Assembly: GCA_002348095.1 (NCBI GenBank)
Contig: DDYT01000056.1
Location: 1-48,054 of the forward strand
Direction: 5' to 3'
Source of the DNA: Erysipelotrichaceae bacterium UBA2227
Lineage (GTDB): Bacteria > Bacillota_I > Bacilli_A > Erysipelotrichales > Erysipelotrichaceae
Length of the DNA: 48,054 nt
Below are positions 23,687 through 32,332 of this stretch, piece after piece. The notes beneath the pieces are model-generated. The model was not told where the DNA came from. It worked only from the letters and a program-made list of their open reading frames with translations, and made no database searches. A program made the translations under genes and the position numbers. Positions within the stretch are counted from its first letter, which is position 1, and every line of letters begins with the position of its first letter.

Positions 23687-24514
23687 ATGAAACTAATCAC
23701 GGATACCGGCTCATTAATGAGTCAAAAACAGGCAGAAGAACTGAACATTACCCTGCTTCCCCTTCAAGTTGCGATCGGCGGCAAAAACTATCGTGACTAC
23801 TTTGAACTGGCTTCCGATACCTTTGTGGAAATGGTTAAAAAGGCGATTCCGACATCATCTCAGCCGGCCATCGGAGAGGTGTTGGCTGCGTATGAAGGTG
23901 TCAGCGAAGCTCTTCACATCGCCATGACCAAAGGACTCAGTGCCACGTATGACTCCGCTTTGGGAATCATCGAATCTCACGGAATCAAACACATCACACT
24001 GTTTAACTCAAAAACCCTGGCCGGTACACAGAAATACCTTGTAGAACTGGCTGCTTCGCTGATCGACAGTATCCCGGTCAGTCAGATCGTCGAACGTATG
24101 GAGCTGTGTCTGACACAGTGTCAATCTTTCTTGATACCCAGTGATTTCGATTTCTTACGCCGTGGCGGACGCCTGTCTCCGGTAGCTGCAACCTTAAGCG
24201 GATTGATGAAAATCAAACCCATCGTAACTCAGACAGAAGGCAGTCAGAAACTTGAGAAATTCGGGGTTGCCCGCACGATGTCAAACGCCCTCGATCAGAT
24301 CATTGACAAGATGATTGAAAACGGCGTAGATTTCAGACATAAAATCTATATTTCTCATGCCTTTAATCAAGACGCCGCAAAAATGGCCTTTGAAAAAGTC
24401 AAAGCAAAAATCCAAAACATTGATATTGATGTTTTGGAATTATCTCCGGTCATGATTACCCAAGGCGGACCGGGCTGTCTGGCGATTCAGTATATTTTAA
24501 AAGATCGCGGCTAA
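23687..24514 (+). CDS. DegV family fatty-acid-binding protein
   Basis: This is a 275-residue DegV protein. The N-terminal MKLITDTGSLMS loop corresponds to the DSGSD motif, and the STYDSA (lipid carboxylate) and FDFLRRGGRLSP regions are clearly visible. C-terminal QGGPGCLAIQY closes the second domain. DegV/FakB proteins hold a fatty acid for phosphorylation by FakA. No fakA is near, so whether this copy works in fatty-acid activation is unknown. The gene has its own GAGG binding site and shares a bidirectional terminator with the convergent his operon. Confidence 0.93.
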   Translation: MKLITDTGSLMSQKQAEELNITLLPLQVAIGGKNYRDYFELASDTFVEMVKKAIPTSSQPAIGEVLAAYEGVSEALHIAMTKGLSATYDSALGIIESHGIKHITLFNSKTLAGTQKYLVELAASLIDSIPVSQIVERMELCLTQCQSFLIPSDFDFLRRGGRLSPVAATLSGLMKIKPIVTQTEGSQKLEKFGVARTMSNALDQIIDKMIENGVDFRHKIYISHAFNQDAAKMAFEKVKAKIQNIDIDVLELSPVMITQGGPGCLAIQYILKDRG

Positions 24515-24541
24515 AAAAAGCAAAACCGCATGATTTTGCTT
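24513..24541. terminator. Bidirectional terminator (degV / his operon)
   Basis: AAGCAAAA-CCGCATGA-TTTTGCTT forms an 8-bp stem. Seven A residues on one side provide the U-tract for the his mRNA. Confidence 0.75.
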
Positions 24542-25157
24542 ATTTGACTCGTTTGAGCAGTTCGCTGGCAATATCTGAAGGTTCGATGCCTTGACTGACC
24601 AGTAATACCGTCATGTGATAGAAAAGATCCGCAGTTTCGTAAATCAACTCTTCTTTTGAACTGTTTTTTGCAGCGATGATGACTTCGCTGGTTTCTTCTC
24701 CCACCTTTTTCAGAATTTTGTCGATTCCTTTGTCAAACAAATAATTGGTATAAGAGCCTTCCTTCGGGTTGGCTTTTCTTTCTTTTACTGTTTCGAATAG
24801 CTTCTCGATGACTGATCGGCTATCCTCCCTTTGAAACTCAACCAAACTTCGATAAAAGCAAGAAATTTCTCCGGTATGACATGCCGGTCCCAACGGTACA
24901 GCTTCAATCAGTAATGCATCCCCATCGCAATCAGCACGAATCTCTTTTACTAGCTGAAAATGGCCGGAAGTCTCCCCTTTGTGCCAGAGTTCGTTGCGGC
25001 TGCGACTGAAAAACCAGGTCTGTCCGGTCTCAACTGTTCTTTCGAGCGAGTCCCGATTCATATACGCTACCGTCAGTACCGCTTTGGTCGATGCGTCCTG
25101 AATGACCGCCGGGATCAGCCCGTTATTATCAAATCGCAGGTTTTCTATATTCAACAT
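24540..25157 (-). CDS. hisIE: Bifunctional phosphoribosyl-AMP cyclohydrolase / phosphoribosyl-ATP pyrophosphatase
   Basis: HisIE performs steps two and three of histidine synthesis. The N-terminal cyclohydrolase part (about 1-110) shows TVAYMNRDSLERT, the WHKGETSGHFQ block, the DCDGDALL metal loop and CHTGEISCF. The C-terminal pyrophosphatase part (about 115-205) shows KVGEETSEVIIAAKN and ETADLFYHMTVLL. The fused 205-residue form is standard. It is the last gene of the his operon and overlaps hisF by 7 bases. Confidence 0.98.
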   Translation of the reverse strand: MLNIENLRFDNNGLIPAVIQDASTKAVLTVAYMNRDSLERTVETGQTWFFSRSRNELWHKGETSGHFQLVKEIRADCDGDALLIEAVPLGPACHTGEISCFYRSLVEFQREDSRSVIEKLFETVKERKANPKEGSYTNYLFDKGIDKILKKVGEETSEVIIAAKNSSKEELIYETADLFYHMTVLLVSQGIEPSDIASELLKRVK

Positions 25158-25909
25158 CGGACTTCAACCCCTTTTTCTTTGAGATAATCTTTCAAATCTC
25201 TTATTTCAATTTCTTTATAATGAAAAACCGAAGCTGACAAAGCCGCATCAGCATTTGCCTTTGTCAACACATCATAGAAATGTTCCATGGTCCCTGCACC
25301 GCCGGAAGCGATGACCGGCACACGGACAGAATCACATATTTCCCGGGTAATATCGAGTGCATATCCATTCTTGACCCCGTCGGTATCAATGCAGTTCAGC
25401 ACGATTTCTCCGGCACCAAGAGCAACACCTTGTTTTGCCCAGGCGATTGCATCCAAACCGGTGTTATCACGACCGCCCTGAATGTACACATCCCATCGGC
25501 CGAACGCATTTTTCTTTACATCCATCGACAGTACCACACACTGACTTCCGTAGCGCAGTGCAGCCTCCCTGATCAGTTGCGGATCTTTTACAGCTGCTGA
25601 GTTGACAGACACTTTATCGGCTCCGGCTTTCATCAGTCGGTCGAAATCTTCCAGTGACCGAATCCCGCCACCGATGGTAAAGGGGATGTCGACCGTATCT
25701 GCGGTCCTTCGAACGATATCAAGAAAGATATCCCGATTTTCATTTGATGCGGTAATATCGTAAAACACAAGTTCATCGGCTCCGGTTTTCGCATAAAAAT
25801 CAGCCAGAACGACGGGATCGTCGACATCTTTGATATCTGTAAACTTCGTTCCTTTAACGACCCGTCCGTCACGGACGTCCAGGCAAGGAATGATCCGTTT
25901 GGTGATCAT
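25151..25909 (-). CDS. hisF: Imidazole glycerol phosphate synthase, cyclase subunit
   Basis: HisF is a 252-residue TIM barrel that receives ammonia from HisH and closes the imidazole ring, releasing IGP and AICAR. Typical segments are RIIPCLDVRDGRVVKG, FTIGGGIRS and VIASGGAGTMEHF. The catalytic aspartates are in CLDVRDG and NCIDTDG. The start at 25909 lies behind GGGAGG and overlaps the hisA stop by 4 bases; the GTG 12 bases upstream would include the binding site. Confidence 0.98.
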   Translation of the reverse strand: MITKRIIPCLDVRDGRVVKGTKFTDIKDVDDPVVLADFYAKTGADELVFYDITASNENRDIFLDIVRRTADTVDIPFTIGGGIRSLEDFDRLMKAGADKVSVNSAAVKDPQLIREAALRYGSQCVVLSMDVKKNAFGRWDVYIQGGRDNTGLDAIAWAKQGVALGAGEIVLNCIDTDGVKNGYALDITREICDSVRVPVIASGGAGTMEHFYDVLTKANADAALSASVFHYKEIEIRDLKDYLKEKGVEVRC

Positions 25910-26613
25910 AATACCTCCCACAACTCCTTCAAGTTGATATTTCCCTCATACAATGCTTTCCCGATGATCACACCATACAAATTCATATCTTTCAGTTTGC
26001 GCACATCTTCAACACAAGATACTCCGCCTGAGGCAATAACATTCAAACCGCAAGCCTGAATCGTTTTGAGCTGATCAAAACTGGGACCTGACAACATGCC
26101 GTCCTTAGTAATGTCGGTATAAACGATCGTCTCAACGCCTCGCTCTTTCAATGATAAAGCAAAACTCAGTGCATCGATTTTACTTTCTTCAACCCATCCA
26201 TCCACACAGATATAACCCTGACTGCAATCCAGAGAAACGACGATCCTGTTTCCATAGAGAGCAATAAGCTTTTTGAGCAGTTGCGGTTGTTTGATCGCAG
26301 CCGTGCCCAGTATGATCCGTTGAACACCGGCTTCCAGATAAACCTTTGCATCTTGAAGTGTGCGGATCCCGCCGCCGACCTGAACAGGAATTGATACAGT
26401 TCGTGCTATTTCAGAAATGATGTCCCGATTTGTCGCATCCTGGCCAAATGCCCCATCCAAATCAACGACATGCAAATAGGGTGCTCCTTGATTTTGCCAC
26501 ATCTTCGCCACTTCCACCGGCTGTTTTGAGTAGGTCGTCTGTTGATCGGCCTTGCCTTGAATCAAGCGGACACATTCACCGTTGCGAATATCGATTGCCA
26601 CAAGTACGATCAT
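25906..26613 (-). CDS. hisA: Phosphoribosylformimino-5-aminoimidazole carboxamide ribotide isomerase
   Basis: HisA is a 235-residue half-barrel-repeat TIM barrel that isomerises ProFAR to PRFAR. Motifs VAIDIRNGECVRLIQG, HVVDLDGAFG, VQVGGGIRT and VIASGGVSC are present. The catalytic aspartates appear in AIDIRNG and TDITKDGM. It overlaps hisH and hisF by 4 bases each, so the three genes are translationally coupled. Confidence 0.98.
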   Translation of the reverse strand: MIVLVAIDIRNGECVRLIQGKADQQTTYSKQPVEVAKMWQNQGAPYLHVVDLDGAFGQDATNRDIISEIARTVSIPVQVGGGIRTLQDAKVYLEAGVQRIILGTAAIKQPQLLKKLIALYGNRIVVSLDCSQGYICVDGWVEESKIDALSFALSLKERGVETIVYTDITKDGMLSGPSFDQLKTIQACGLNVIASGGVSCVEDVRKLKDMNLYGVIIGKALYEGNINLKELWEVL

Positions 26614-27218
26614 ACGATCAGCTCCTTCAGGTTTTCAAGAATCTTTGCTCCTACGGCTCCGCTTTTTTCCGGATGAAACTGCATGCCGATGATATTGTCT
26701 TTTCGGACGATTGCCGCAACCTCCACACCGTACGAACTGGTAAACAAGATCGGCGAATTATCTTCGGTCTTCACATAATAGGAATGCACGAAATATACAT
26801 ATTCATTATCCCCAAGATTTCTGCCCAATGCATCCTCTTTTTGCTTGATCAGACGATTCCAACCCATGTGGGGAACTTTCAGTTGTGAATCGTCAAATTT
26901 AACGATGTCACCTCTCAGAAGTCCCAATCCTTCATACTCTCCATCTTCATAGCTTCGTTGATAGAGCAATTGCATGCCCAAACATATCCCGATAATCCAT
27001 GTGCCCTTTTGGGCATTTCGTTGCAGACATTCGATCAAATTATATTTCTTCAGATTGGCGATGGCATCGCGAAAGGCACCGACCCCGGGAAGAATAATGG
27101 CCTTCGCCTGATCCAGCTGTCCGATATCCCGGGTAACGGTCACTTCAAGATTCAGTTTCTCAAAAGCCCGTTGCACATTCCGGATATTGCCGACCCCGTA
27201 ATCCACGATGGCAATCAT
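26610..27218 (-). CDS. hisH: Imidazole glycerol phosphate synthase, glutamine amidotransferase subunit
   Basis: HisH is a class I glutaminase of 202 residues that feeds ammonia to HisF. It starts MIAIVDYGVGNIRNV. The nucleophilic cysteine is in IGICLGMQLLY and the His-Glu pair is in FHPEKSG. GVGAFRDA marks the oxyanion region. The start at 27218, behind AAAGGA, lies one base after the hisB stop; a 26-codon longer reading overlaps hisB and is rejected. Confidence 0.98.
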   Translation of the reverse strand: MIAIVDYGVGNIRNVQRAFEKLNLEVTVTRDIGQLDQAKAIILPGVGAFRDAIANLKKYNLIECLQRNAQKGTWIIGICLGMQLLYQRSYEDGEYEGLGLLRGDIVKFDDSQLKVPHMGWNRLIKQKEDALGRNLGDNEYVYFVHSYYVKTEDNSPILFTSSYGVEVAAIVRKDNIIGMQFHPEKSGAVGAKILENLKELIV

Positions 27219-27219
27219 A

Positions 27220-27807
27220 TCAGAGTTGTCCTTTCGTCGACAGGACTCCGTCAATCGACGCATCGACCCGTGTAGCCTCTCGAAGTGCACGGCCAAACCC
27301 TTTGAACAAGGATTCGATCATGTGATGATTGTTCTTTCCGTATTCGACTTTGATATGCAGATTGATCCCCGCGTTAAAGGCTACGGCGCGAAAAAACTCC
27401 TCGACCAGCTCGGTCGGAAAATCACTGACCTTAGGGTTGCTGAAGTCCGCATCAAACACCAGAAAACTGCGATTGCTGACATCGATGCAAATACGGCTCA
27501 AAGCTTCATCCATGGGCGTAAATGCGGTCGCATAGCGGATGATCCCGCTTTTATTGCCCAATGCGTCCTTGATGGCCAACCCCAGACATATACCGATATC
27601 TTCTACTGTGTGATGGGCATCGACATCCACATCCCCTTTGCCATCAACCGTCAGATCGAAGCGTCCGTGTTTGGCAAACAGTTCGAGCATGTGATCAAAA
27701 AAGCGCACACCGCTGTTAATCTGATAATTCCCTTTACCATCCAGATCGAATGAAAGTTTTATGTTGGTTTCTGTTGTACTTCGTTCAATTTGACTTTTCC
27801 TAGTCAT
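27220..27807 (-). CDS. hisB: Imidazoleglycerol-phosphate dehydratase
   Basis: HisB is a 195-residue monofunctional dehydratase that makes imidazole acetol phosphate. The two metal-binding histidine clusters are visible: DAHHTVEDIGI in the first repeat and NHHMIESLFKGFG in the second. The phosphatase domain of the enterobacterial bifunctional HisB is absent. The start at 27807 follows GGAGG and overlaps the hisC stop by 8 bases. Confidence 0.98.
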   Translation of the reverse strand: MTRKSQIERSTTETNIKLSFDLDGKGNYQINSGVRFFDHMLELFAKHGRFDLTVDGKGDVDVDAHHTVEDIGICLGLAIKDALGNKSGIIRYATAFTPMDEALSRICIDVSNRSFLVFDADFSNPKVSDFPTELVEEFFRAVAFNAGINLHIKVEYGKNNHHMIESLFKGFGRALREATRVDASIDGVLSTKGQL

Positions 27808-28858
27808 GTTGATATGCCTCCTTGAAGACGGCAATGACCGCATCATTGGCTTCTATTGTTCCCAAACTGATCCGGATGCAGTTGTTTAACATCGGATCAT
27901 TGGGATACACTCTGACTGCAATGCCCGTTTCTTCAAAGGCATTCATCAGCTCAGAGAATTTCGCTGTGCGATACAGGATAAAATTTGTATGACTTTCAAA
28001 TATCTCAACAGGCAAATCCGCGAGCCGGGTAACGATGCGCTTGCGTTCTTCGATCAATGATTGTGTGATCTGTTGTACTTGTTGTGATTTGCGAACCGCA
28101 ACTCTGGCGACTGCCTGGGTCAGTGAACTGATATTGTAAGGCATCCTTACCCGTTGGATCAGATCGATCGTGTCGGGATGTGCGATTGCATATCCCAGGC
28201 GGATACCGGCAACCCCAAAGGCTTTGGATAAGGTGCGCATCACGATAACACGCGGATTCTCCAGAGCAATCTTCAGTGAAGATTTTCCATAAAACTCAAA
28301 ATATGCCTCATCAATTGCTACGATAGCGGCAGTTTCATCGATGATTCGCTGAATGTCTTTTTCATCGGAGGCCAAACCGGTCGGATTGTTGGGCACACAC
28401 AGGAAGATCAGTTTTGCATCCTGAATATTTGTCTGTCTGATGATTTCATCAATATCAAACGAAAAATCGGGGTTGGACGGCACTCGGATGATCTCTCCGC
28501 CGGCAACCGTCGCGGAGGTAAAGTATTCCGAGAATGTCGGTATCGGAATAATGACTTTATCGCCCTGATCGACAAATACTTCGGTGACCATTTTAATGAT
28601 TTCATCAGACCCGTTTCCGCAGACGATATTCTCAGCATCACACTGATTGTTTTCTGCCAAAAGCATACGCAGTTCATCACAGTTGGCACTGGGATAAAGG
28701 TTGATGTTCTCTTTTTTCAGTTCATTCAGGATATCCTCTTGCCATTGCTCAAACATATTGAATGGGCTTTCATTGGCATTGAGTACCCATCGCACGTTTG
28801 TCGGATTCACTTTATAAGGAATCAGTTTTGCTATGTTGGATCGTACCAGGTTGTTCAT
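27800..28858 (-). CDS. hisC: Histidinol-phosphate aminotransferase
   Basis: HisC is a 352-residue PLP-dependent class II-type aminotransferase that converts imidazole acetol phosphate and glutamate to histidinol phosphate. The family motifs NANESPFN, CGNGSDEII, CVPNNPTG, DEAYFEFYG and RTLSKAFGVAGIRLGYA are present; the last contains the PLP lysine. It follows hisD by one base. Confidence 0.97.
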   Translation of the reverse strand: MNNLVRSNIAKLIPYKVNPTNVRWVLNANESPFNMFEQWQEDILNELKKENINLYPSANCDELRMLLAENNQCDAENIVCGNGSDEIIKMVTEVFVDQGDKVIIPIPTFSEYFTSATVAGGEIIRVPSNPDFSFDIDEIIRQTNIQDAKLIFLCVPNNPTGLASDEKDIQRIIDETAAIVAIDEAYFEFYGKSSLKIALENPRVIVMRTLSKAFGVAGIRLGYAIAHPDTIDLIQRVRMPYNISSLTQAVARVAVRKSQQVQQITQSLIEERKRIVTRLADLPVEIFESHTNFILYRTAKFSELMNAFEETGIAVRVYPNDPMLNNCIRISLGTIEANDAVIAVFKEAYQHD

Positions 28859-28859
28859 A

Positions 28860-30140
28860 TCATTTCCTCACTCGCAGGGCGTTGGCATGTGCATCCAACC
28901 CCTCACTTACAGCAAACTTTATAACCTTTTCCCTCACTTCGTCAAGTGCTGATTTCGGATAGTAAATAATACTTGATTTCTTCACAAAATCATACACACC
29001 TAAAGCGGAAGAGAATTTCGCGCTGCCTGAGGTTGGCAGTGTGTGGTTGGGACCTGCAAAATAATCACCGATGGGCTCAGGTGTATACTCGCCCAGAAAG
29101 ATAGCGCCGGCATTTTTGATTCTCGGCAGGTAGGTTATGGCATCGCGAATCATCAGTTCCAAGTGTTCCGGGGCCAGTTCATTAGTGATTTCGATGGATG
29201 AGTCCAAATCTTCGGTCAGGAAGATGTATCCGTAATTTGTCAGTGATTCATCGATGATTTCTTTTCTTACGCTGTTTTCAGCTTGTTTTTCTGCTTCTCT
29301 GATCACAGCCAAAGCCAACTGTCGGGAATGAGTTACCAACATGGCCGAAGCCATTTCATCGTGTTCTGCCTGAGAAAGCAGATCCGCCGCAACATATATC
29401 GGATTTGCGTATTCATCGGCAACGATACATATTTCACTGGGTCCGGCGATCATATCGATATCCACCAAACCAAACACTGCCCTTTTCGCCCGGGCTACAT
29501 AAATATTCCCCGGTCCGACGATTTTATTGACTGCCTGGATTGACTCAGTGCCATAGGCCAGCGCTGCGATCGCCTGTGCCCCACCGACTTTATAGATTTC
29601 GTTTACTCCCAGAATCGAGGCGGCAACCAGGATTCTCGGATCGATCTTTCCGTCTTTATCCGGCGGTGTTACGATGGCAATCGATTCAACTTGGGCAATT
29701 TGCGCCGGGATGACATTCATTAACAGTGTTGAAGGATACACGGCTTTTCCTCCGGGTACATAGACACCGATCCGCTGGATCGGGGTGACGAGCTGTCCCA
29801 AGAGTATTCCGTTAGCTTTGGTTTCTATCCAGCTTTTCTCTTTTTGAAGCTGATGATAATCACGGATGTTGGTTGCTGCTTCTTTCATGATTTCAATAAG
29901 CGATTCATCCATCCCCAAAACTGCCTCATCTATTTCACTTTGGGATACCTTAATATTTTGTAGGGTTGCACTATCGAACTGTTGTGTATATTCAATCAGC
30001 GCTTTATCTTTCTTTACTTTTACATTTCTTAGAATTTCTGATACCGACTGATCGATTTCAGAGAAATCATCATCCGATCGGCGCATAAGTTGATCAAGTC
30101 GTTTTTTCGCATTATCTTTTGATATTTCAATGATTTTCAT
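28860..30140 (-). CDS. hisD: Histidinol dehydrogenase
   Basis: HisD is a 426-residue zinc enzyme that oxidises histidinol to histidine in two NAD-dependent steps. Typical segments are RIGVYVPGGKAVYPS, VGGAQAIAALAYG, VGPGNIYVARAK, MIAGPSEICIVAD, LLSQAEHDEMA (zinc ligands Q and H) and PNHTLPTSGSAKFSS. It overlaps hisG by 4 bases. Confidence 0.98.
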   Translation of the reverse strand: MKIIEISKDNAKKRLDQLMRRSDDDFSEIDQSVSEILRNVKVKKDKALIEYTQQFDSATLQNIKVSQSEIDEAVLGMDESLIEIMKEAATNIRDYHQLQKEKSWIETKANGILLGQLVTPIQRIGVYVPGGKAVYPSTLLMNVIPAQIAQVESIAIVTPPDKDGKIDPRILVAASILGVNEIYKVGGAQAIAALAYGTESIQAVNKIVGPGNIYVARAKRAVFGLVDIDMIAGPSEICIVADEYANPIYVAADLLSQAEHDEMASAMLVTHSRQLALAVIREAEKQAENSVRKEIIDESLTNYGYIFLTEDLDSSIEITNELAPEHLELMIRDAITYLPRIKNAGAIFLGEYTPEPIGDYFAGPNHTLPTSGSAKFSSALGVYDFVKKSSIIYYPKSALDEVREKVIKFAVSEGLDAHANALRVRK

Positions 30141-30778
30141 ATCGAGTCTCCTTTCTGGGTAATATTCTGCAAATTTGAAATCAGTTCTTTGATTATCGCT
30201 GATTTGGTTTTTAAGCTGACTTTGTTGATGATCAGTCGGGTACTGATGTCACTGATTTCAGCGAGTACTTCCAGGTTGTTCTCTTTGAGGGTTTTTCCTG
30301 ATTCGACGATGTCCACGATCACATCTGCCAGTCCAAGAATCGGTGCTAACTCTACGGAGCCGTTTAGTTTGATGACTTCGCTGGATATCCCTCTTTTATC
30401 AAAGTACTTTTTTGCGGTTTTTGGATACTTTGATGCTACTTTTAATTTGCGGTTGATCGATAGTTCGAAGTCTTTTTTGCCGCATACACACATCCGACAC
30501 AATCCAAAATTGAGATTCAGCACTTCGAACACGTCAGCCTGTTCTTCAAGCAGAACGTCTTTACCGACGATACCGACATCAGCAGCTCCTTTTTCGACAT
30601 AAACAGGAACATCCGTCGCTTTGACCAGGATCATTTCCATCTGTTCTTTTTTATCTGTAAAGATGAGTTTGCGGCTGTTTTTTGAGTAAGTACTGAACTC
30701 AATCCCAATCTGTGCGAGCAGTTCAATGGACTGTTCGGCCGTTCTTCCTTTCGCAATAGCTATTTTTATTTTATCCAC
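30137..30778 (-). CDS. hisG: ATP phosphoribosyltransferase, short catalytic form
   Basis: HisG joins ATP and PRPP to give phosphoribosyl-ATP, the committed step. At 213 residues it is the short form lacking the C-terminal regulatory ACT-like domain, so it needs HisZ for activity and feedback control. KIAIAKGRTAEQSIELL, VPVYVEKGAADVGIVGKD and the PRPP-binding DVIVDIVESGKTLKENNL segments are seen. It overlaps hisZ by 8 bases. Confidence 0.98.
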   Translation of the reverse strand: MDKIKIAIAKGRTAEQSIELLAQIGIEFSTYSKNSRKLIFTDKKEQMEMILVKATDVPVYVEKGAADVGIVGKDVLLEEQADVFEVLNLNFGLCRMCVCGKKDFELSINRKLKVASKYPKTAKKYFDKRGISSEVIKLNGSVELAPILGLADVIVDIVESGKTLKENNLEVLAEISDISTRLIINKVSLKTKSAIIKELISNLQNITQKGDSI

Positions 30779-32027
30779 GATTCAGTGTCTCCTTGATATC
30801 GTTGCTTATGCCATTACTGATGACACTGACGATCTCTGTAGTGTTATTGCTGACGGTAATAATATCGCGGATATTTCGGGATCGTGCGATATTTGTCTGC
30901 TTCTCTATGTCTGACCATCGTTCTGTCTCTACGATGAACCCTTGTTTTCTGAGATCTGTCGCAATCTTAAATGCCCGTTTTCGATCCTCAGGCGTATACA
31001 CGATCATAAAGTCCGTAAAACAAAGGTCGGTCTCATCGGATTTTCTCATACCGGCAATTTCCACAAGATAGTTGATATTGATCCCAAAACCACATGCCGG
31101 TTTCGATGAACCGAAATTCGCTGTCAGCTGATCATAGCGTCCGCCTTGCAAAACCGGTTTACCGAAATTTTCGATGTATCCTTTAAAGATAATCCCAGTG
31201 TAGTAGTCGAGCGGATTGGTAAATCCCATGTCAACGATCATGTATTTCTGATATCCGTAATCATTTAGGACTGTCAAAACTTCCTCGCAATTATCGATAG
31301 CCTGGATCATGCGTGAGTTGATGGCACGTTGCCGGGCGTAAGGTAACACATCTTGAGGATCGCCGTACATGTCAATCACATCGAGAATCAGTGCTGTATA
31401 AGAATCCGTAATGCATCTTCTTTCCAGATAATTGCGTAAATCTTGTGAGTTCTTGCTTTCAATCAGCTCAATGATTTTCTTTCGTGCTTGTCTGTCCGGT
31501 TCAGCTTCCTCAAGCAAAGATCCAAGATAATCAGCCTGACCCACATCGATCCTGAAATCCTGGATACCGTTGTCCAGAAGAGTTTGAATGCCGATGGCAA
31601 TGACCTCCGCATCACAGGATGCATCCATATTGGCGAAGTACTCGATTCCTGCCTGCAGAAATTCACGTTCTTCCCCTTTTTGTTGATCAAGTTGGCGAAA
31701 TATAGGGGCTGTATAAAAAAATTTCAGAACTTTATCCGAACTTGCATAGTTTTTTGCTGCCATTCGTGCTACCGGAATCGTTGCGTCCGGCCTTAATACC
31801 ATAACATCACCTTGCGGACTGATAAATTTCAGCATCTGACGAAAGTTGATTCCGCCAAATAAGTCCTTATACATGTCGAAATATTCAAAGGTCGGTGTCA
31901 GCACCTGGCGATAACCGTAACTCCGAAAGGTTTCCTTTACATTATTGAGTATTCGATCTTTGAATGCATATTCTTCCGTGACCAGTGTCTCCACACCTTC
32001 GGGAAGCAGATTTTTCAGTTGTACCAT
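30771..32027 (-). CDS. hisZ: ATP phosphoribosyltransferase regulatory subunit
   Basis: HisZ is a histidyl-tRNA-synthetase paralogue (418 residues) that assembles with short HisG and carries the histidine-sensing site. HisRS-like motif 2 (RQLDQQKGEEREFLQAGIE) and motif 3 region (GFTNPLDYYTG) are visible. The tRNA-aminoacylating features are degenerate; GRYDQL follows. It is the first structural gene of the his operon, preceded by the leader-peptide attenuator. ATG follows AAAGAGG. Confidence 0.96.
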   Translation of the reverse strand: MVQLKNLLPEGVETLVTEEYAFKDRILNNVKETFRSYGYRQVLTPTFEYFDMYKDLFGGINFRQMLKFISPQGDVMVLRPDATIPVARMAAKNYASSDKVLKFFYTAPIFRQLDQQKGEEREFLQAGIEYFANMDASCDAEVIAIGIQTLLDNGIQDFRIDVGQADYLGSLLEEAEPDRQARKKIIELIESKNSQDLRNYLERRCITDSYTALILDVIDMYGDPQDVLPYARQRAINSRMIQAIDNCEEVLTVLNDYGYQKYMIVDMGFTNPLDYYTGIIFKGYIENFGKPVLQGGRYDQLTANFGSSKPACGFGININYLVEIAGMRKSDETDLCFTDFMIVYTPEDRKRAFKIATDLRKQGFIVETERWSDIEKQTNIARSRNIRDIITVSNNTTEIVSVISNGISNDIKETLNRG

Positions 32028-32043
32028 AATTTTCCTCTTTCAA

Positions 32044-32152
32044 TAAAAAAGCATGCCGGTTGCATGCTCATGACGAATTTATGAGAATGTGCGAATGCCG
32101 GCTTTCATGACAATAAGAGCTTGCATCCGTGACTGTGTCTTGGTCGCAAACT
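32044..32152 (-). promoter_or_regulatory. Histidine operon attenuator (alternative hairpins)
   Basis: Four segments can be assigned on the minus-strand RNA. Segment 1 (32146-32152, AGTTTGC), right after the leader stop, pairs with part of segment 2 (GCAAGCT, 32118-32124). Segment 2 (32117-32128, GGATGCAAGCTC) also pairs with segment 3 (32058-32069, GAGCATGCAACC) at 10 of 12 positions, forming an antiterminator. Segment 3 pairs perfectly over seven bases (AGCATGC) with segment 4 (GCATGCT, 32050-32056). Segment 4 runs into six Ts, forming a terminator. A ribosome stalled on the His codons would mask segment 1, free segment 2 and permit readthrough. The pairing is seen; the mechanism follows classical his/trp attenuation. 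Confidence 0.85.
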
Positions 32153-32153
32153 T

Positions 32154-32204
32154 CTAGGTGTGATGATGGTGGTGGCCTTTCGCCAGAATATTCATGTTTG
32201 ACAT
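32154..32204 (-). CDS. hisL: his operon leader peptide with five consecutive histidines
   Basis: This is a 16-codon ORF. Read from the third in-frame ATG it gives MNILAKGHHHHHT and stop, with codons CAC CAC CAT CAT CAC. ATGs lie at 32207, 32204 and 32195. The one at 32204 has the best spacing (six bases) from AAAGAGG at 32211-32217 and is chosen. The ORF lies about 40 bases after the predicted transcription start and ends just before attenuator segment 1. A run of five histidine codons in such a short leader is diagnostic of a charged-tRNA-His sensor. Confidence 0.9.
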   Translation of the reverse strand: MSNMNILAKGHHHHHT

Positions 32205-32252
32205 CATTGACCTCTTTCACTTTATCTCATTAAAGTATTAAAGTATGATTAC

Positions 32253-32281
32253 AGTATAGGGGATTATTTTCATTCCGTCAA
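32253..32281 (-). promoter_or_regulatory. his operon promoter
   Basis: TTGACG (32276-32281), a 17-base spacer and TATACT (32253-32258) on the minus strand give a strong sigma-A promoter, placing transcription start near 32246. Confidence 0.8.
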
Positions 32282-32300
32282 TAAATATACAACAAACTAT

Positions 32301-32332
32301 AAAAAACCAGCAGACTCGGTACGTTCTGCTAG
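32301..32332 (-). terminator. Terminator after the histidine kinase gene
   Basis: On the minus strand CTAGCAGA and TCTGCTGG form an 8-bp stem with one wobble, followed by six Ts. The kinase stop codon TAG lies in the 5' arm. Confidence 0.85.

Noticed and set aside
27208..27753. 181-codon plus-strand open frame opposite hisB
   Set aside because: It lies entirely antisense to hisB/hisH, with no ribosome binding site and no recognisable motif.
32028..32328. T-box riboswitch upstream of hisZ
   Set aside because: No T-box (AGGGTGGNACCGCG-like) sequence or specifier loop is visible; the leader peptide and competing hairpins account for the region.
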